This document shows positions 1 to 11,316 of a stretch of DNA of 64,000 nt, one piece after another. The stretch is from positions 3,286,001 to 3,350,000 of the forward strand of contig NZ_CP114289.2 in NCBI RefSeq assembly GCF_027111315.2, written 5' to 3'. Below the pieces are notes generated by a model that saw nothing but the letters and a program-made list of their open reading frames with translations, searched no databases and was not told the origin of the DNA. Each line of letters starts with the position of its first letter. Position 1 is the first letter of the stretch. This stretch comes from Flavobacterium limnophilum. GTDB lineage: Bacteria; Bacteroidota; Bacteroidia; Flavobacteriales; Flavobacteriaceae. The position numbers were made by a program, and so were the translations under genes.

Positions 1-414
1 TTCTGGACAGGTAAACGATTGGAAGGAGGACAAACAATTTCAACACCTGCTCCATTAGACAGAATTCCTGTTTTTGTAAAAGAGGGTTCAATTGTACCAA
101 TGGGAAATGTAGTTCAAAGCACTCAAACAAAACAAGATGTTCTTGAAATCCGTGTATATACAGGTAAAGATGCTTCGTTTACACTTTACAATGACGAAGG
201 CGATAATTACAACTATGAAAAAGGCGAGCACATTGAAATTCCCATAATTTGGAACGAAAAAAATCAAACACTTACCTTGGGAAATCAAGTTGGAAACTAT
301 AAGGACAAAATAGATTCTTATACGATGAATATAGTATGGGTAACCGAAAATCAAAACGACACCACTGCCAAAACCATAAAATATAACGGTAAAAAAATAG
401 TCGTGAAAAAGTAA
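1..414 (+). CDS. GH31 alpha-glycosidase, C-terminal part (5' truncated by window)
   Basis: Only the last 137 codons are in the window; the reading frame is open from base 1. The visible part has the stretch IPVFVKEGSIVPMG, typical of the C-terminal beta-sandwich that follows the GH31 barrel. A second small beta domain follows (FTLYNDEGDNYNYEKG), of the DUF5110 type seen in Bacteroidota GH31 enzymes. GH31 members of such loci are alpha-xylosidases or alpha-glucosidases, and which one this is cannot be told without the catalytic barrel. It lies 59 bp before a GH43 gene on the same strand, so it probably belongs to the same xylan-degrading cluster. Confidence 0.8.
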   Translation, partial: FWTGKRLEGGQTISTPAPLDRIPVFVKEGSIVPMGNVVQSTQTKQDVLEIRVYTGKDASFTLYNDEGDNYNYEKGEHIEIPIIWNEKNQTLTLGNQVGNYKDKIDSYTMNIVWVTENQNDTTAKTIKYNGKKIVVKK

Positions 415-473
415 TTTCAAGAAAATAAACACACTAAAAACACTATTAACCAAAACACCAAATAATATAAATC

Positions 474-1436
474 ATGAAATTTAAAACCACTATTTTATTG
501 ACAGCCTTCTGTTGTTTGTCAATCTTTAAAATAACAGCACAAAACCCTATCATCAAACATATTTTTACTGCCGACCCCTCTCCTATCGTGCATAAAGGAA
601 CCTTGTATTTATACACAGGACATGATGTAGCCACCGAAACAGACACCAATTATAAAATGGCCGATTGGCATGTGTTTTCAACAACAGATATGGCTACGTG
701 GAAAGATCACGGAGCACCACTTTCGCCTAGCACCTTTTCTTGGGCTACTGGTGATGCCTATGCAGCACAGTGTATCGAGAGAAATGGAAAGTTTTATTGG
801 TTTGTTTCTACTTTTCACAAAAAAACTGATGTAAGCAGTGGTGGCGCAGCAATAGGTGTTGCTGTTTCAGACAGCCCTACAGGCCCTTTCAAAGACGCTA
901 TTGGTAAAGCACTTGTGATTAATGAAATGACCACCGACATGAAATATGGTTGGGATGATATTGATCCTACCGTATTTGTTGACGATGATGGACAAGGTTA
1001 TTTGTTTTGGGGCCATGGAACCTGTAAATGGGTAAAACTTAAAGAAAACATGATAGAAATGGATGGAGCAATCACTACTTTCAAACCAAAAAATTATATC
1101 GAAGGCCCTTGGGTATATAAAAGAAAAAATCTCTACTATTTAGTTTATCCTGGTGCTGGTACAAAACCAGAAATGATAGAATATTCTACCGCAACAAACA
1201 TTGCAGGGCCATGGACTTACCAAGGGATTATTCAGGAAAATGTAAAAAACAGTTTTACTACACATCCTGGTATTATTGACTATAAAGGAAAATCATACTT
1301 TTTTTACCATAATGGAGCCTTACCTACAGGTGGTAGTTACAGACGTTCTGTTTGTGTAGATTATATGTACTACAATGAAGATGGAACCATTCAAAAAATT
1401 GTACAAACCACAGAAGGAGTCAGCAAAATAAAATAA
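474..1436 (+). CDS. Secreted GH43 glycosidase (arabinofuranosidase-type)
   Basis: 320 aa with a signal peptide ending ITAQ at about residue 23, so likely periplasmic. The five-bladed GH43 domain fills the rest. Candidate catalytic residues are the general base Asp34 in TADPSPIV, the pKa modulator Asp near 164 in [13 protein letters not shown], and the general acid Glu210 in YIEGPWVYK. It resembles the GH43 enzymes at 11317, 14613, 21945 and 50843 (shared LYTGHD/LYTSHD and QCIERNGKFY motifs) but lacks the CBM6 tail of three of them. That set resembles arabinoxylan arabinofuranohydrolases (subfamily 29 type, from memory). Linkage specificity is inferred, not shown. Confidence 0.85.
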   Translation: MKFKTTILLTAFCCLSIFKITAQNPIIKHIFTADPSPIVHKGTLYLYTGHDVATETDTNYKMADWHVFSTTDMATWKDHGAPLSPSTFSWATGDAYAAQCIERNGKFYWFVSTFHKKTDVSSGGAAIGVAVSDSPTGPFKDAIGKALVINEMTTDMKYGWDDIDPTVFVDDDGQGYLFWGHGTCKWVKLKENMIEMDGAITTFKPKNYIEGPWVYKRKNLYYLVYPGAGTKPEMIEYSTATNIAGPWTYQGIIQENVKNSFTTHPGIIDYKGKSYFFYHNGALPTGGSYRRSVCVDYMYYNEDGTIQKIVQTTEGVSKIK

Positions 1437-1465
1437 AATTCATTTCAATTAAAAATTTTTATCCA

Positions 1466-3025
1466 ATGAAAAATAAAATCATTTTCATCTTTTGCATCCT
1501 GGTTGCGCAAACGATTGTATTTGCCCAAGACAACAAAGCAAAAAACCCATTAATTTATGCAGATGTACCCGATATGTCAATAATTAGAGTGGACGACACC
1601 TACTATATGAGCAGTACCACAATGCACGTCAATCCCGGTGTTCCAATCATGAAATCCACTGATTTGGTAAACTGGAAATTGGTTAATTATGCTTACGAAA
1701 CATTGGAAGATGACAATGACAGACTCAATTTAGATAATGGAAAAAATGATTATGGCAGAGGTTCATGGGCCAGTTGTTTGCGTCTCCATAATGGAATTTA
1801 TTACCTAAGTACTTTTTCAGGCACAACGGGTAGAACCTACATTTATTCAACAAAAAATATAGAAAAAGGACCTTGGAAAAAAGTGGTTTTAAATCACTCC
1901 TACCACGATCACTCTATTCTTTTTGATGATGATGGCAAAGTGTATATGGTTTGGGGAGCAGGAAAACTTGAAATAATAGAGCTAAACAAGGATTTGTCGG
2001 GTGTAAAAGAAGAAACAAAAAGAGTTTTGATAGAAAACGCCAGTGCCCCAGCCGGAAACAATATTATGTTGTCATCCGAAGGTTCTCAACTTTTTAAAGT
2101 TAATGGAAAATATTATTTATTTAATATCAACTGGCCTAGAGGAGGAATGCGTACTGTAATTATTCATCGTGCCGATAACATTAATGGCCCTTGGGAAGGA
2201 AAAGTTGGATTACAAGATCAAGGTGTTGCACAAGGAGGACTTATCGATACTCCAGATGGCAGATGGTTTTCATATTTATTCAGAGATGCTGGTGGTGTGG
2301 GGCGTATTCCTTATTTAGTTCCGGTAAAATGGGAGAACGGTTGGCCAATATTAGGTGAAAATGGTAAAGTTCCTGAATATTTAGATTTACCTCCAAGCAA
2401 AGGATTAATTCCTGGAATTGTAAACTCAGATGAATTTACACGTAAAAAAAGCGATGCAGCTTTGCCTTTAGTTTGGCAATGGAATCATAATCCAAATAAT
2501 TCTCTTTGGTCCGTTAGAGAAAGAAAAGGCTATTTAAGATTAAAAACAGCTAGAATAGACAGCAGTTTTGTTCAGGCTAAAAACACCTTGACACAAAGAA
2601 CTTTTGGACCAGAAAGTTCAGCAGCTACACTTGTTGAAGTATCTAAAATGAAAGAAGGAGACATTGCAGGACTTTGTTTATTACAAAAGGAATATGGATT
2701 GATTGCCGTAAAAATTGAAAATGGCGCTAAAAAAATTGTAATGATGGATGCTGTAAAAGGAATTCCAAAAGAAGTTGCAAGTGTAGCTTTAAATCAAGAT
2801 AAAGTATATTTTAAAGCTGAATGCGATTTTAAAAACAAAGCAGATAAAGGAAAGTTCTATTACAGTTTAGACGGAAAAAACTGGATTGGTATTGGAAACG
2901 CCATAAATATGCCATATAGTATTCCTCATTTTATGGGCTACCGTTTTGGGTTGTTTAATTATGCCACAAAAAATGTAGGTGGTTATGCAGATTTTGATTA
3001 TTTCCATATTGATGATAAAATTTAA
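1466..3025 (+). CDS. Secreted GH43 beta-xylosidase/arabinofuranosidase with C-terminal beta-sandwich
   Basis: 519 aa; the signal peptide ends VFAQ near residue 21. The N-terminal GH43 propeller spans about 25-310, with the catalytic base Asp36 in DVPDMS, a DHSILFDDDG segment near 150 and the acid Glu near 205 in SSEGSQLF. Residues from about 325 form a concanavalin-A-like domain (DEFTRKKS..LPLVWQWNHNP) of the type at the C-terminus of GH43 beta-xylosidases, which shapes an exo-acting pocket. It starts 29 bp after the preceding GH43, so the two are probably cotranscribed. A role in trimming xylo- or arabino-oligosaccharides in the periplasm is likely; the exact subfamily is uncertain. Confidence 0.85.
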   Translation: MKNKIIFIFCILVAQTIVFAQDNKAKNPLIYADVPDMSIIRVDDTYYMSSTTMHVNPGVPIMKSTDLVNWKLVNYAYETLEDDNDRLNLDNGKNDYGRGSWASCLRLHNGIYYLSTFSGTTGRTYIYSTKNIEKGPWKKVVLNHSYHDHSILFDDDGKVYMVWGAGKLEIIELNKDLSGVKEETKRVLIENASAPAGNNIMLSSEGSQLFKVNGKYYLFNINWPRGGMRTVIIHRADNINGPWEGKVGLQDQGVAQGGLIDTPDGRWFSYLFRDAGGVGRIPYLVPVKWENGWPILGENGKVPEYLDLPPSKGLIPGIVNSDEFTRKKSDAALPLVWQWNHNPNNSLWSVRERKGYLRLKTARIDSSFVQAKNTLTQRTFGPESSAATLVEVSKMKEGDIAGLCLLQKEYGLIAVKIENGAKKIVMMDAVKGIPKEVASVALNQDKVYFKAECDFKNKADKGKFYYSLDGKNWIGIGNAINMPYSIPHFMGYRFGLFNYATKNVGGYADFDYFHIDDKI

Positions 3026-3096
3026 AAAACGAATTAGTTCATCGCTCGATCTCTTAAAAAACTTAATTTTTTAATTTATTTCTAACTTTAGCAATC

Positions 3097-5691
3097 ATGA
3101 AAATTAACCACCTGTGTATCATAAGTTTATTTTCAATATTCAGCATAAATGCTCAGCAATTTCCTTACCAAAATCCTGCTCTTAGTTCGGAAGCACGAGC
3201 CAAAGATTTGATTTCAAGATTAACACTCGAAGAAAAAGCGGCATTGATGTGCGATCAAAGTGATGCTATACCAAGACTTGGAATTAAAAAATTCAATTGG
3301 TGGAGTGAAGCCTTACACGGCTATGCCAACAATGATAATGTTACTGTTTTTCCTGAACCTATTGGAATGGCAGCCTCATTTGACGATCAATTACTGTATC
3401 GTGTTTTTGATGCAGTATCAGATGAAGCTCGGGCAAAATACAATCAATGGATTCAAGGCGGAAATGAGAACAAACGTTTTTTGAGCCTTTCAGTTTGGAC
3501 TCCAAACGTAAATATTTTTAGAGATCCTCGCTGGGGTCGTGGACAAGAAACCTATGGCGAGGATCCTTATCTTACTTCTAGAATGGGTATTTCTGTTGTG
3601 AAGGGATTGCAAGGTCCAGCAGATGCAAAATACCGTAAGCTTTTAGCTTGCGCCAAACATTTTGCTGTTCATTCTGGGCCCGAATGGAGCAGACACGAAT
3701 TAAATCTCAACAATGTAAATCCTAGAGAATTATACGAAACCTACTTGCCAGCATTTAAAGCATTAGTACAAGATGCCGATGTTCGTCAGGTTATGTGCGC
3801 CTATCAACGTCTTGACGATGAGCCGTGTTGCAGCAATACTCGATTATTGCAACGAATCCTTCGTGATGAATGGGGATACAAATATCTGGTAGTTTCAGAT
3901 TGTGGAGCCGTTACCGATTTTTACACCACGCACAAAGTTTCATCAGATGCGACACACGCAGCTTCAAAAGCGGTGCTTGCAGGAACTGACGTAGAATGTG
4001 TTTGGGAGAAATATCCTTTTAAAGAACTACCAGCAGCTGTTGCAAAAGATTTAATTAAAGAATCCGACATTGATAAAAGTTTGCTTCGCGTTTTGATAGG
4101 CCGTTTCGATTTAGGTGATTTTGATGATGACGCGATTGTGCCTTGGACAAAAATCCCGGCATCAGTTCTTAACAGCAAAAAACATCAGCAATTAACACTT
4201 GAAATGGCTAAAAAATCAATGACGCTTTTACAAAATAAAAACAACGTTCTTCCTTTGAATAAAGCAACTGGAAAAATTGCCATTATAGGTCCAAACGCCG
4301 ACAATGAACCTATGTTATGGGGAAATTATAATGGAACACCAGTCAAAACGATTACCATCAAAGACGGAATAGAATCAAAAATAGAGGCGAAAAATATCTT
4401 TTATGATAAAGCCTGTGATTTAGTTGAGGATAAAGTAACCCAAACTTATTTTGACCAAATTTCATTTGAAGGAAAAAAAGGGATGAAAGCCACTTATTGG
4501 AATAATCCTAATAGAGAAGGTGCTAGTGTTATTACCCAGCAAATCGTAAATCCTATAAAAATAACTACAGCCGGTCAGCATGAGTTTGCTTCAGGAGTTA
4601 AACTAGAAGGTTTTTCAGCAAAATATGAAACGGAATTTACAGCTAAAGCCAATGATATTCTTATTTTCAAAACGGGAGCTACTGGAGCTTTTGAATTGTT
4701 AATTAACGGGAAATCGACAGCTAAATATACCAATTGGCGCACCGTTCCGGGAAATATCCCATTTCCAGTTGAAGCGGGTAAGAAATATAAAATCGAAATT
4801 CTTTTTGCCCAATCAAACAATTGGCAAGCCAATCTTGAATTCGATTTTGGAAAAGAATATGCTATAGATTTCAGTGCCTTGATTCAAAAATTAAAAGGAA
4901 TCGATACTGTAGTTTTTGCAGGCGGTCTTTCAACTTTACTAGAAGGTGAAGAGATGCCGGTTTCTTATCCTGGTTTTAAAGGCGGAGATAGAACTAATAT
5001 TGAGCTTCCTGCTGTTCAAAGAATGTGTTTAAAAGCACTGAAAGCGGCCGGTAAAAAAGTAATTTTTGTAAACTGTTCGGGTTCGGCTATTGCTTTAACA
5101 CCTGAGACAGCAAGTTGTGATGCGATTTTACAAGCTTGGTATCCAGGAGAAGCTGGAGGTCAGGCTGTTGCCGATGTGCTTTTTGGCGATTACAATCCTG
5201 CCGGAAAACTACCTATTTCATTTTATAAAAACTCAGATAAATTAGGTGATTTTGAAGATTATTCGATGAAAGGTCGCACTTACAGATACACAACAGATGT
5301 GTTGTTTCCTTTTGGTTTTGGTCTAAGTTACTCCAAATTTGCTATTGGTTCAGCTAAATTGAACAAGACAACGATACAATCGAATGAAAACACCCAAATA
5401 AGTTTCCCAATACAAAACAGCAGCAAACGTGATGGAACCGAGATTGTTCAGGTCTATGTTCGAAAATTAAATGATCCTGATGGCCCTTTGAAAACATTGA
5501 AAGCGTTTAAACGTATCGATTTAAAAGCGGGAGAAAAACAAAATGTAACCATCGATTTACCAGCTTCATCCTTTGAATTTTATGATGCTAAAATTATAGG
5601 AATGAATGTAACTCCAGGAGAATATGAAGTTTATTATGGCAATAGTTCAGATGCCAATGATTTAAAAATGACAAAAATCACAATTCAATAA
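3097..5691 (+). CDS. Secreted GH3 beta-xylosidase-like enzyme with inserted PA14 domain
   Basis: 864 aa; signal peptide to about residue 19 (INAQ). The GH3 barrel contains DPRWGRGQETYGEDPYL and the nucleophile Asp268 in VVSDCGAV. The cysteine-containing CAYQRLDDEPCCSN stretch resembles xylan 1,4-beta-xylosidases rather than beta-glucosidases. A PA14 domain (about 462-590, from MKATYWNN) interrupts the second alpha/beta domain, as in many Bacteroidota GH3 enzymes. The C-terminus (about 770-864) is a fibronectin-III-like domain. The likely job is removing xylose from the non-reducing end of xylo-oligosaccharides. A TAACTTTA just upstream could be a weak promoter, but operon membership is as likely. 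Confidence 0.9.
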   Translation: MKINHLCIISLFSIFSINAQQFPYQNPALSSEARAKDLISRLTLEEKAALMCDQSDAIPRLGIKKFNWWSEALHGYANNDNVTVFPEPIGMAASFDDQLLYRVFDAVSDEARAKYNQWIQGGNENKRFLSLSVWTPNVNIFRDPRWGRGQETYGEDPYLTSRMGISVVKGLQGPADAKYRKLLACAKHFAVHSGPEWSRHELNLNNVNPRELYETYLPAFKALVQDADVRQVMCAYQRLDDEPCCSNTRLLQRILRDEWGYKYLVVSDCGAVTDFYTTHKVSSDATHAASKAVLAGTDVECVWEKYPFKELPAAVAKDLIKESDIDKSLLRVLIGRFDLGDFDDDAIVPWTKIPASVLNSKKHQQLTLEMAKKSMTLLQNKNNVLPLNKATGKIAIIGPNADNEPMLWGNYNGTPVKTITIKDGIESKIEAKNIFYDKACDLVEDKVTQTYFDQISFEGKKGMKATYWNNPNREGASVITQQIVNPIKITTAGQHEFASGVKLEGFSAKYETEFTAKANDILIFKTGATGAFELLINGKSTAKYTNWRTVPGNIPFPVEAGKKYKIEILFAQSNNWQANLEFDFGKEYAIDFSALIQKLKGIDTVVFAGGLSTLLEGEEMPVSYPGFKGGDRTNIELPAVQRMCLKALKAAGKKVIFVNCSGSAIALTPETASCDAILQAWYPGEAGGQAVADVLFGDYNPAGKLPISFYKNSDKLGDFEDYSMKGRTYRYTTDVLFPFGFGLSYSKFAIGSAKLNKTTIQSNENTQISFPIQNSSKRDGTEIVQVYVRKLNDPDGPLKTLKAFKRIDLKAGEKQNVTIDLPASSFEFYDAKIIGMNVTPGEYEVYYGNSSDANDLKMTKITIQ

Positions 5692-5765
5692 GCATAATAC
5701 AAAAAGCTTCGTAAAAAAAAGTAAGCTTTAAAAGCCATAAGATAATCCACTTAATGAATTTTTAA

Positions 5766-6689
5766 ATGAAAAAAGCAAATCAATATTTTCGTGATACAAA
5801 TAAAACAAGGTTGCTCTTAATATGCTATTTTTTGTTTTTTTCGGTATTAATTCAAGCGCAAGAAATCATCAATTTATATCCTTCTAAAATTCCAAACTCA
5901 AAACCAACAGAGTTAAAAGAGTCGGGAACTGGTATGTATAAGGATGTAACCATTCCAACACTTGAATATTTTAAACCCAATACCGAAAAGGCAACTGGAG
6001 CAGCTGTAATTATTGTGCCAGGAGGCGGCTATTCAGTTGTGGTTTATAATGGAGAAGGAGTTAGTACAGCCAAAGCATTGGCAGAAAAAGGGATTGCAGC
6101 CTTTGTTCTTAAATATAGATTGCCAAATGACGCGATAATGGTGGACAAAAAAATAGGTCCCTTGCAAGATGCACAACAAGCTATTAAACTAGTTAGAGAT
6201 AATGCTGATAAATGGGGATTAGATAGCAATAAAATTGGGATTATGGGCTTTTCAGCAGGCGGACATTTGGCTTCTACAGCAGCAACTCATTTTGAAAAAT
6301 CTTATATTGATAATAAAGAAAACACCAGTTTGCGTCCTGATTTTCAGATTTTAGTTTATCCTGTAATAAGTATGGAGGCCGGGTTAACACACGGCGGATC
6401 TCGAGAAAATTTATTGGGAAAAAATCCTGGTAATGATGAAGTTGTGCTGTTTTCTAATGAAATGCAAGTAAAAGCAAATACCCCCATTGCCTATCTAACC
6501 CATACAGCCGATGATAGCACTGTAGATGTGGACAATAGTATTCAATACTTCGAAAAGCTACGACACAATAAAGTAGAAGTTGAAATGCACATTTACCCAA
6601 AAGGAGGTCACGGCTTCATCTTTAGATTTCCTGGTTGGATAGATCCATTATTAGATTGGTTAGCAATCAATTCTTTAGTAAAAAAATAA
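5766..6689 (+). CDS. Secreted alpha/beta hydrolase, acetyl-xylan-esterase-like
   Basis: 307 aa, with a signal-anchor-like N-terminus (LLLICYFLFFSVLIQAQ). The fold is an alpha/beta hydrolase: oxyanion-region motif VPGGGY, nucleophile elbow GFSAGG with Ser163, acid Asp in HTADDSTVDVDN near 247, and His in PKGGHGF near 281. This pattern matches the BD-FAE/acetyl xylan esterase-like hydrolases common in xylan loci. It would remove acetyl groups so that the GH3, GH8 and GH43 enzymes around it can act. It sits 20 bp before the GH8 gene. The short 7-bp inverted repeat upstream (5703-5729) has no T-tract and is probably not a terminator. Confidence 0.85.
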   Translation: MKKANQYFRDTNKTRLLLICYFLFFSVLIQAQEIINLYPSKIPNSKPTELKESGTGMYKDVTIPTLEYFKPNTEKATGAAVIIVPGGGYSVVVYNGEGVSTAKALAEKGIAAFVLKYRLPNDAIMVDKKIGPLQDAQQAIKLVRDNADKWGLDSNKIGIMGFSAGGHLASTAATHFEKSYIDNKENTSLRPDFQILVYPVISMEAGLTHGGSRENLLGKNPGNDEVVLFSNEMQVKANTPIAYLTHTADDSTVDVDNSIQYFEKLRHNKVEVEMHIYPKGGHGFIFRFPGWIDPLLDWLAINSLVKK

Positions 6690-6709
6690 TTTAAATTAAA
6701 AAAAAGACT

Positions 6710-8002
6710 ATGGGTACAAAAAAAATAAACAAGCGAAACTATTTTCGGATTATCCGAATTGTAGTAATGATTTTGGTCTTGACTGTTCCCGTTTTGGCCA
6801 TTAGTCAAAATAAAAAGAAAACAGAAAAATCGGAACTTAAAAAACCTCAATACCGTAATCTTTTTAAAGAAGCTGGATATAGCCAAGTAGATATTGATAA
6901 AAAATTGGCGAAAGCCTATTATGATATTTTCGAAGGTCCAAATCGGGTTTATTTTCAAGAAGGAGATTCTTTAGGTTACGTTTCTGATGTTAAAAACAAA
7001 GATGCTCGTACCGAAGGAATGTCTTATGGGATGATGGTAGCGGTTCAATTGGATAAAAAAGAAGTTTTTGATCGTCTTTGGCGATGGTCAGTAAAATATA
7101 TGCAACACCAAACTGGCCCTAGAGAAGGCTACTTTGCGTGGAGCGTAAATCCCGAAACTAAAAAGCAAAACGCACTAGGTTCAGCATCGGACGGCGAATT
7201 ATATTACATCACCAGTTTACTTTTTGCTTCCAACAAATGGGGCAACGATACAGGCATAAATTACCACAAGGAAGCCCGAAGAATATTGGACGCCATGTGG
7301 AAAAAAGATGGCACAAACAACATTTACAACCTCATCAATACCGAACACAAACAAATATCCTTTGTGCCAGAAGGTGGCGGTTATCAATGGACTGACCCCT
7401 CCTATCACCTTCCGGCTTTTTATGAAATATGGGCATTGTATGCCAAAGATGGACACGAACAATTTTATAAAGAATGTGCCGATGTCTCTCGCGAGTTTTT
7501 GCATAGAGCCTGTCATCCTGTAACAGGACTCAACGCCGATTATACGGAGTTTGACGGGACGCCACATTCCACACGATGGATGCCGGCTGCTTTCCGTTAT
7601 GATTCTTGGAGAGTTCCCATGAACATTGCCATGGACTATACTTGGTATGACAAAGACAAAGAATGGCAGGAAGATTATGCCAAGAGATTTCAAAATTTCC
7701 TTAGATCGAAAGGATTAAAAACCTATGATGACCAATTTAACTTGGATGGTTCTACACCCGATTTTATTCTTCAGGCAGGTCCAGTAAAAAAACTCAGACA
7801 TTCAATAGGATTGGTATCGACCGCTGCAACCGCTTCATTGATGAATAAAGATAAAGCAAGTCTGGATTTTGTTCACGCTATTTGGAATGCCAAACTTGAA
7901 CCTTATGAAGACGGCTATTTTGACCCCTATTATGATGGCCTAATGTATCTTTTTAGCCTAATGCATTTGAGTGGAAATTACCAAATTATACATCCAAACT
8001 AA
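6710..8002 (+). CDS. GH8 enzyme, reducing-end xylose-releasing exo-oligoxylanase type
   Basis: 430 aa; a hydrophobic segment at about 15-30 ends LAISQ and is probably an export signal. The GH8 (alpha/alpha)6 barrel is clear: TEGMSYGMMVAV carries the likely acid Glu102, and ASDGELYYITSLLFA is the family signature. Length (about 400 aa mature) and context fit Rex-type enzymes, which take single xylose units from the reducing end of xylo-oligosaccharides, better than endo-xylanases or cellulases of the same family. It would work with the GH3 and GH43 enzymes that attack the other end. The exo/endo assignment is inferred. Confidence 0.85.
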   Translation: MGTKKINKRNYFRIIRIVVMILVLTVPVLAISQNKKKTEKSELKKPQYRNLFKEAGYSQVDIDKKLAKAYYDIFEGPNRVYFQEGDSLGYVSDVKNKDARTEGMSYGMMVAVQLDKKEVFDRLWRWSVKYMQHQTGPREGYFAWSVNPETKKQNALGSASDGELYYITSLLFASNKWGNDTGINYHKEARRILDAMWKKDGTNNIYNLINTEHKQISFVPEGGGYQWTDPSYHLPAFYEIWALYAKDGHEQFYKECADVSREFLHRACHPVTGLNADYTEFDGTPHSTRWMPAAFRYDSWRVPMNIAMDYTWYDKDKEWQEDYAKRFQNFLRSKGLKTYDDQFNLDGSTPDFILQAGPVKKLRHSIGLVSTAATASLMNKDKASLDFVHAIWNAKLEPYEDGYFDPYYDGLMYLFSLMHLSGNYQIIHPN

Positions 8003-9142
<1,140 letters not shown>

Positions 9143-9154
9143 AAAACGATTTTT

Positions 9155-10324
9155 ATGAATTACAAATCCATTATTTATTTGGCGATTGCCTTCACTACAA
9201 CAATAGGCTTTGCACAAACAAATCCGATTAAAGTTGTCGAAGATTTTAAACCATCCTCTGTCAATCAGCAAGGAAAACTATATCCGCAGGTAAATTCCGA
9301 AGGGCGTGTGCGTGCCAGTATTTCTGCACCTCAAGCCAATAAAGTTCAATTGGATTTAGGCGGTGTAAAATATGATATGGTAAAAGACGAAAAAGGCGTT
9401 TGGACAGGAGAATCGCTTCCTCAAGACCAAGGATTCCATTATTACCAACTGAATATTGATGGGGCGTCAGTTCCAGATCCGGGAACAGTATATTTTTATG
9501 GTGCCGGAAGGTTGGGAAGCGCAATAGAAATTCCCGCAACCGATCAAGATTTTTTTGCGATGAAGGATGTCCCACATGGACTTGTGAGCGAAAATATTTA
9601 TTTCTCAAAATTAACCAATTCGTTTAGACGCTGTTTTGTATATACTCCGGCAAATTATAACGAAGACACAAAAACTCGCTATCCAGTACTTTATCTGCAA
9701 CACGGAAGTTTTGAAGACGAAACGGGTTGGGCTGTTCAAGGAAAAGCAAACCTAATTCTGGACAATTTGATAGCTTCAAAAAAAGCAACTCCCATGATTG
9801 TTGTCATGGATAATGGTTATGCCTATAAACCTCAAAACAATGCCGATTTAGATAAAAAGGTCCGTCCAGAATCAGTCTTTGAGGAGGTTGTAATCAATGA
9901 AATAATTCCAATGATTGATACCAAGTTTCGCACCATCGCCAATCGCGAGAATAGAGCAATCGCCGGACTTTCGATGGGAGCCAATCAAACGATGCGGATT
10001 ATGATGAATCATCTGGAGACTTTTTCCCATTATGGAGGATTTAGCGGAACATCTAATTATCCAAGTACCGATGCCATTGACGTGAACACTTTTTTAGATG
10101 GAAAATTTAAAAATGGTGAAGCCCTCAATAAAAAAATCACGCTTTTTTGGTTGGGATTGGGAACTAAAGAGCCTAGTCCGTTTCCAGGATCTGTAGGGGC
10201 ATTCCGAACGATGTTGGAACAACAAAAAATTAAATACAAGTATTACGAATCTCCTGGAACCGCCCACGAATGGCTTACCTGGCGAAGATGTTTAAACCAA
10301 TTTGTGTCCCATTTATTCAAATAA
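9155..10324 (+). CDS. CE1-type esterase with N-terminal CBM48-like domain (copy 2)
   Basis: 389 aa, signal peptide ending GFAQ. It shares the leader [12 protein letters not shown] and the N-terminal beta domain with the preceding gene, so the two arose by tandem duplication. The nucleophile elbow is AGLSMGANQ (Ser273), where a Gly of the upstream copy is replaced by Ala. The His lies near 371 in GTAHEWLTWR. The substitution next to the serine and the longer insert between the Ser and His suggest a different substrate from copy 1. It would act on ferulate or acetate esters of xylan side chains in the periplasm. Confidence 0.87.
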   Translation: MNYKSIIYLAIAFTTTIGFAQTNPIKVVEDFKPSSVNQQGKLYPQVNSEGRVRASISAPQANKVQLDLGGVKYDMVKDEKGVWTGESLPQDQGFHYYQLNIDGASVPDPGTVYFYGAGRLGSAIEIPATDQDFFAMKDVPHGLVSENIYFSKLTNSFRRCFVYTPANYNEDTKTRYPVLYLQHGSFEDETGWAVQGKANLILDNLIASKKATPMIVVMDNGYAYKPQNNADLDKKVRPESVFEEVVINEIIPMIDTKFRTIANRENRAIAGLSMGANQTMRIMMNHLETFSHYGGFSGTSNYPSTDAIDVNTFLDGKFKNGEALNKKITLFWLGLGTKEPSPFPGSVGAFRTMLEQQKIKYKYYESPGTAHEWLTWRRCLNQFVSHLFK

Positions 10325-10352
10325 AAAACTTTAACGAAACCAAAATAAATAA

Positions 10353-11261
<909 letters not shown>

Positions 11262-11316
11262 AACACGAATTAGGCAATGACCTAAAAACGGATTATTTAA
11301 TATTTAAAAATCAATT

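Noticed and set aside
5703..5729. AAAGCTT/AAGCTTT inverted repeat as a terminator
   Set aside because: Only 7 bp of weak A/T-rich stem, no T-run, and it lies between two genes that look cotranscribed.
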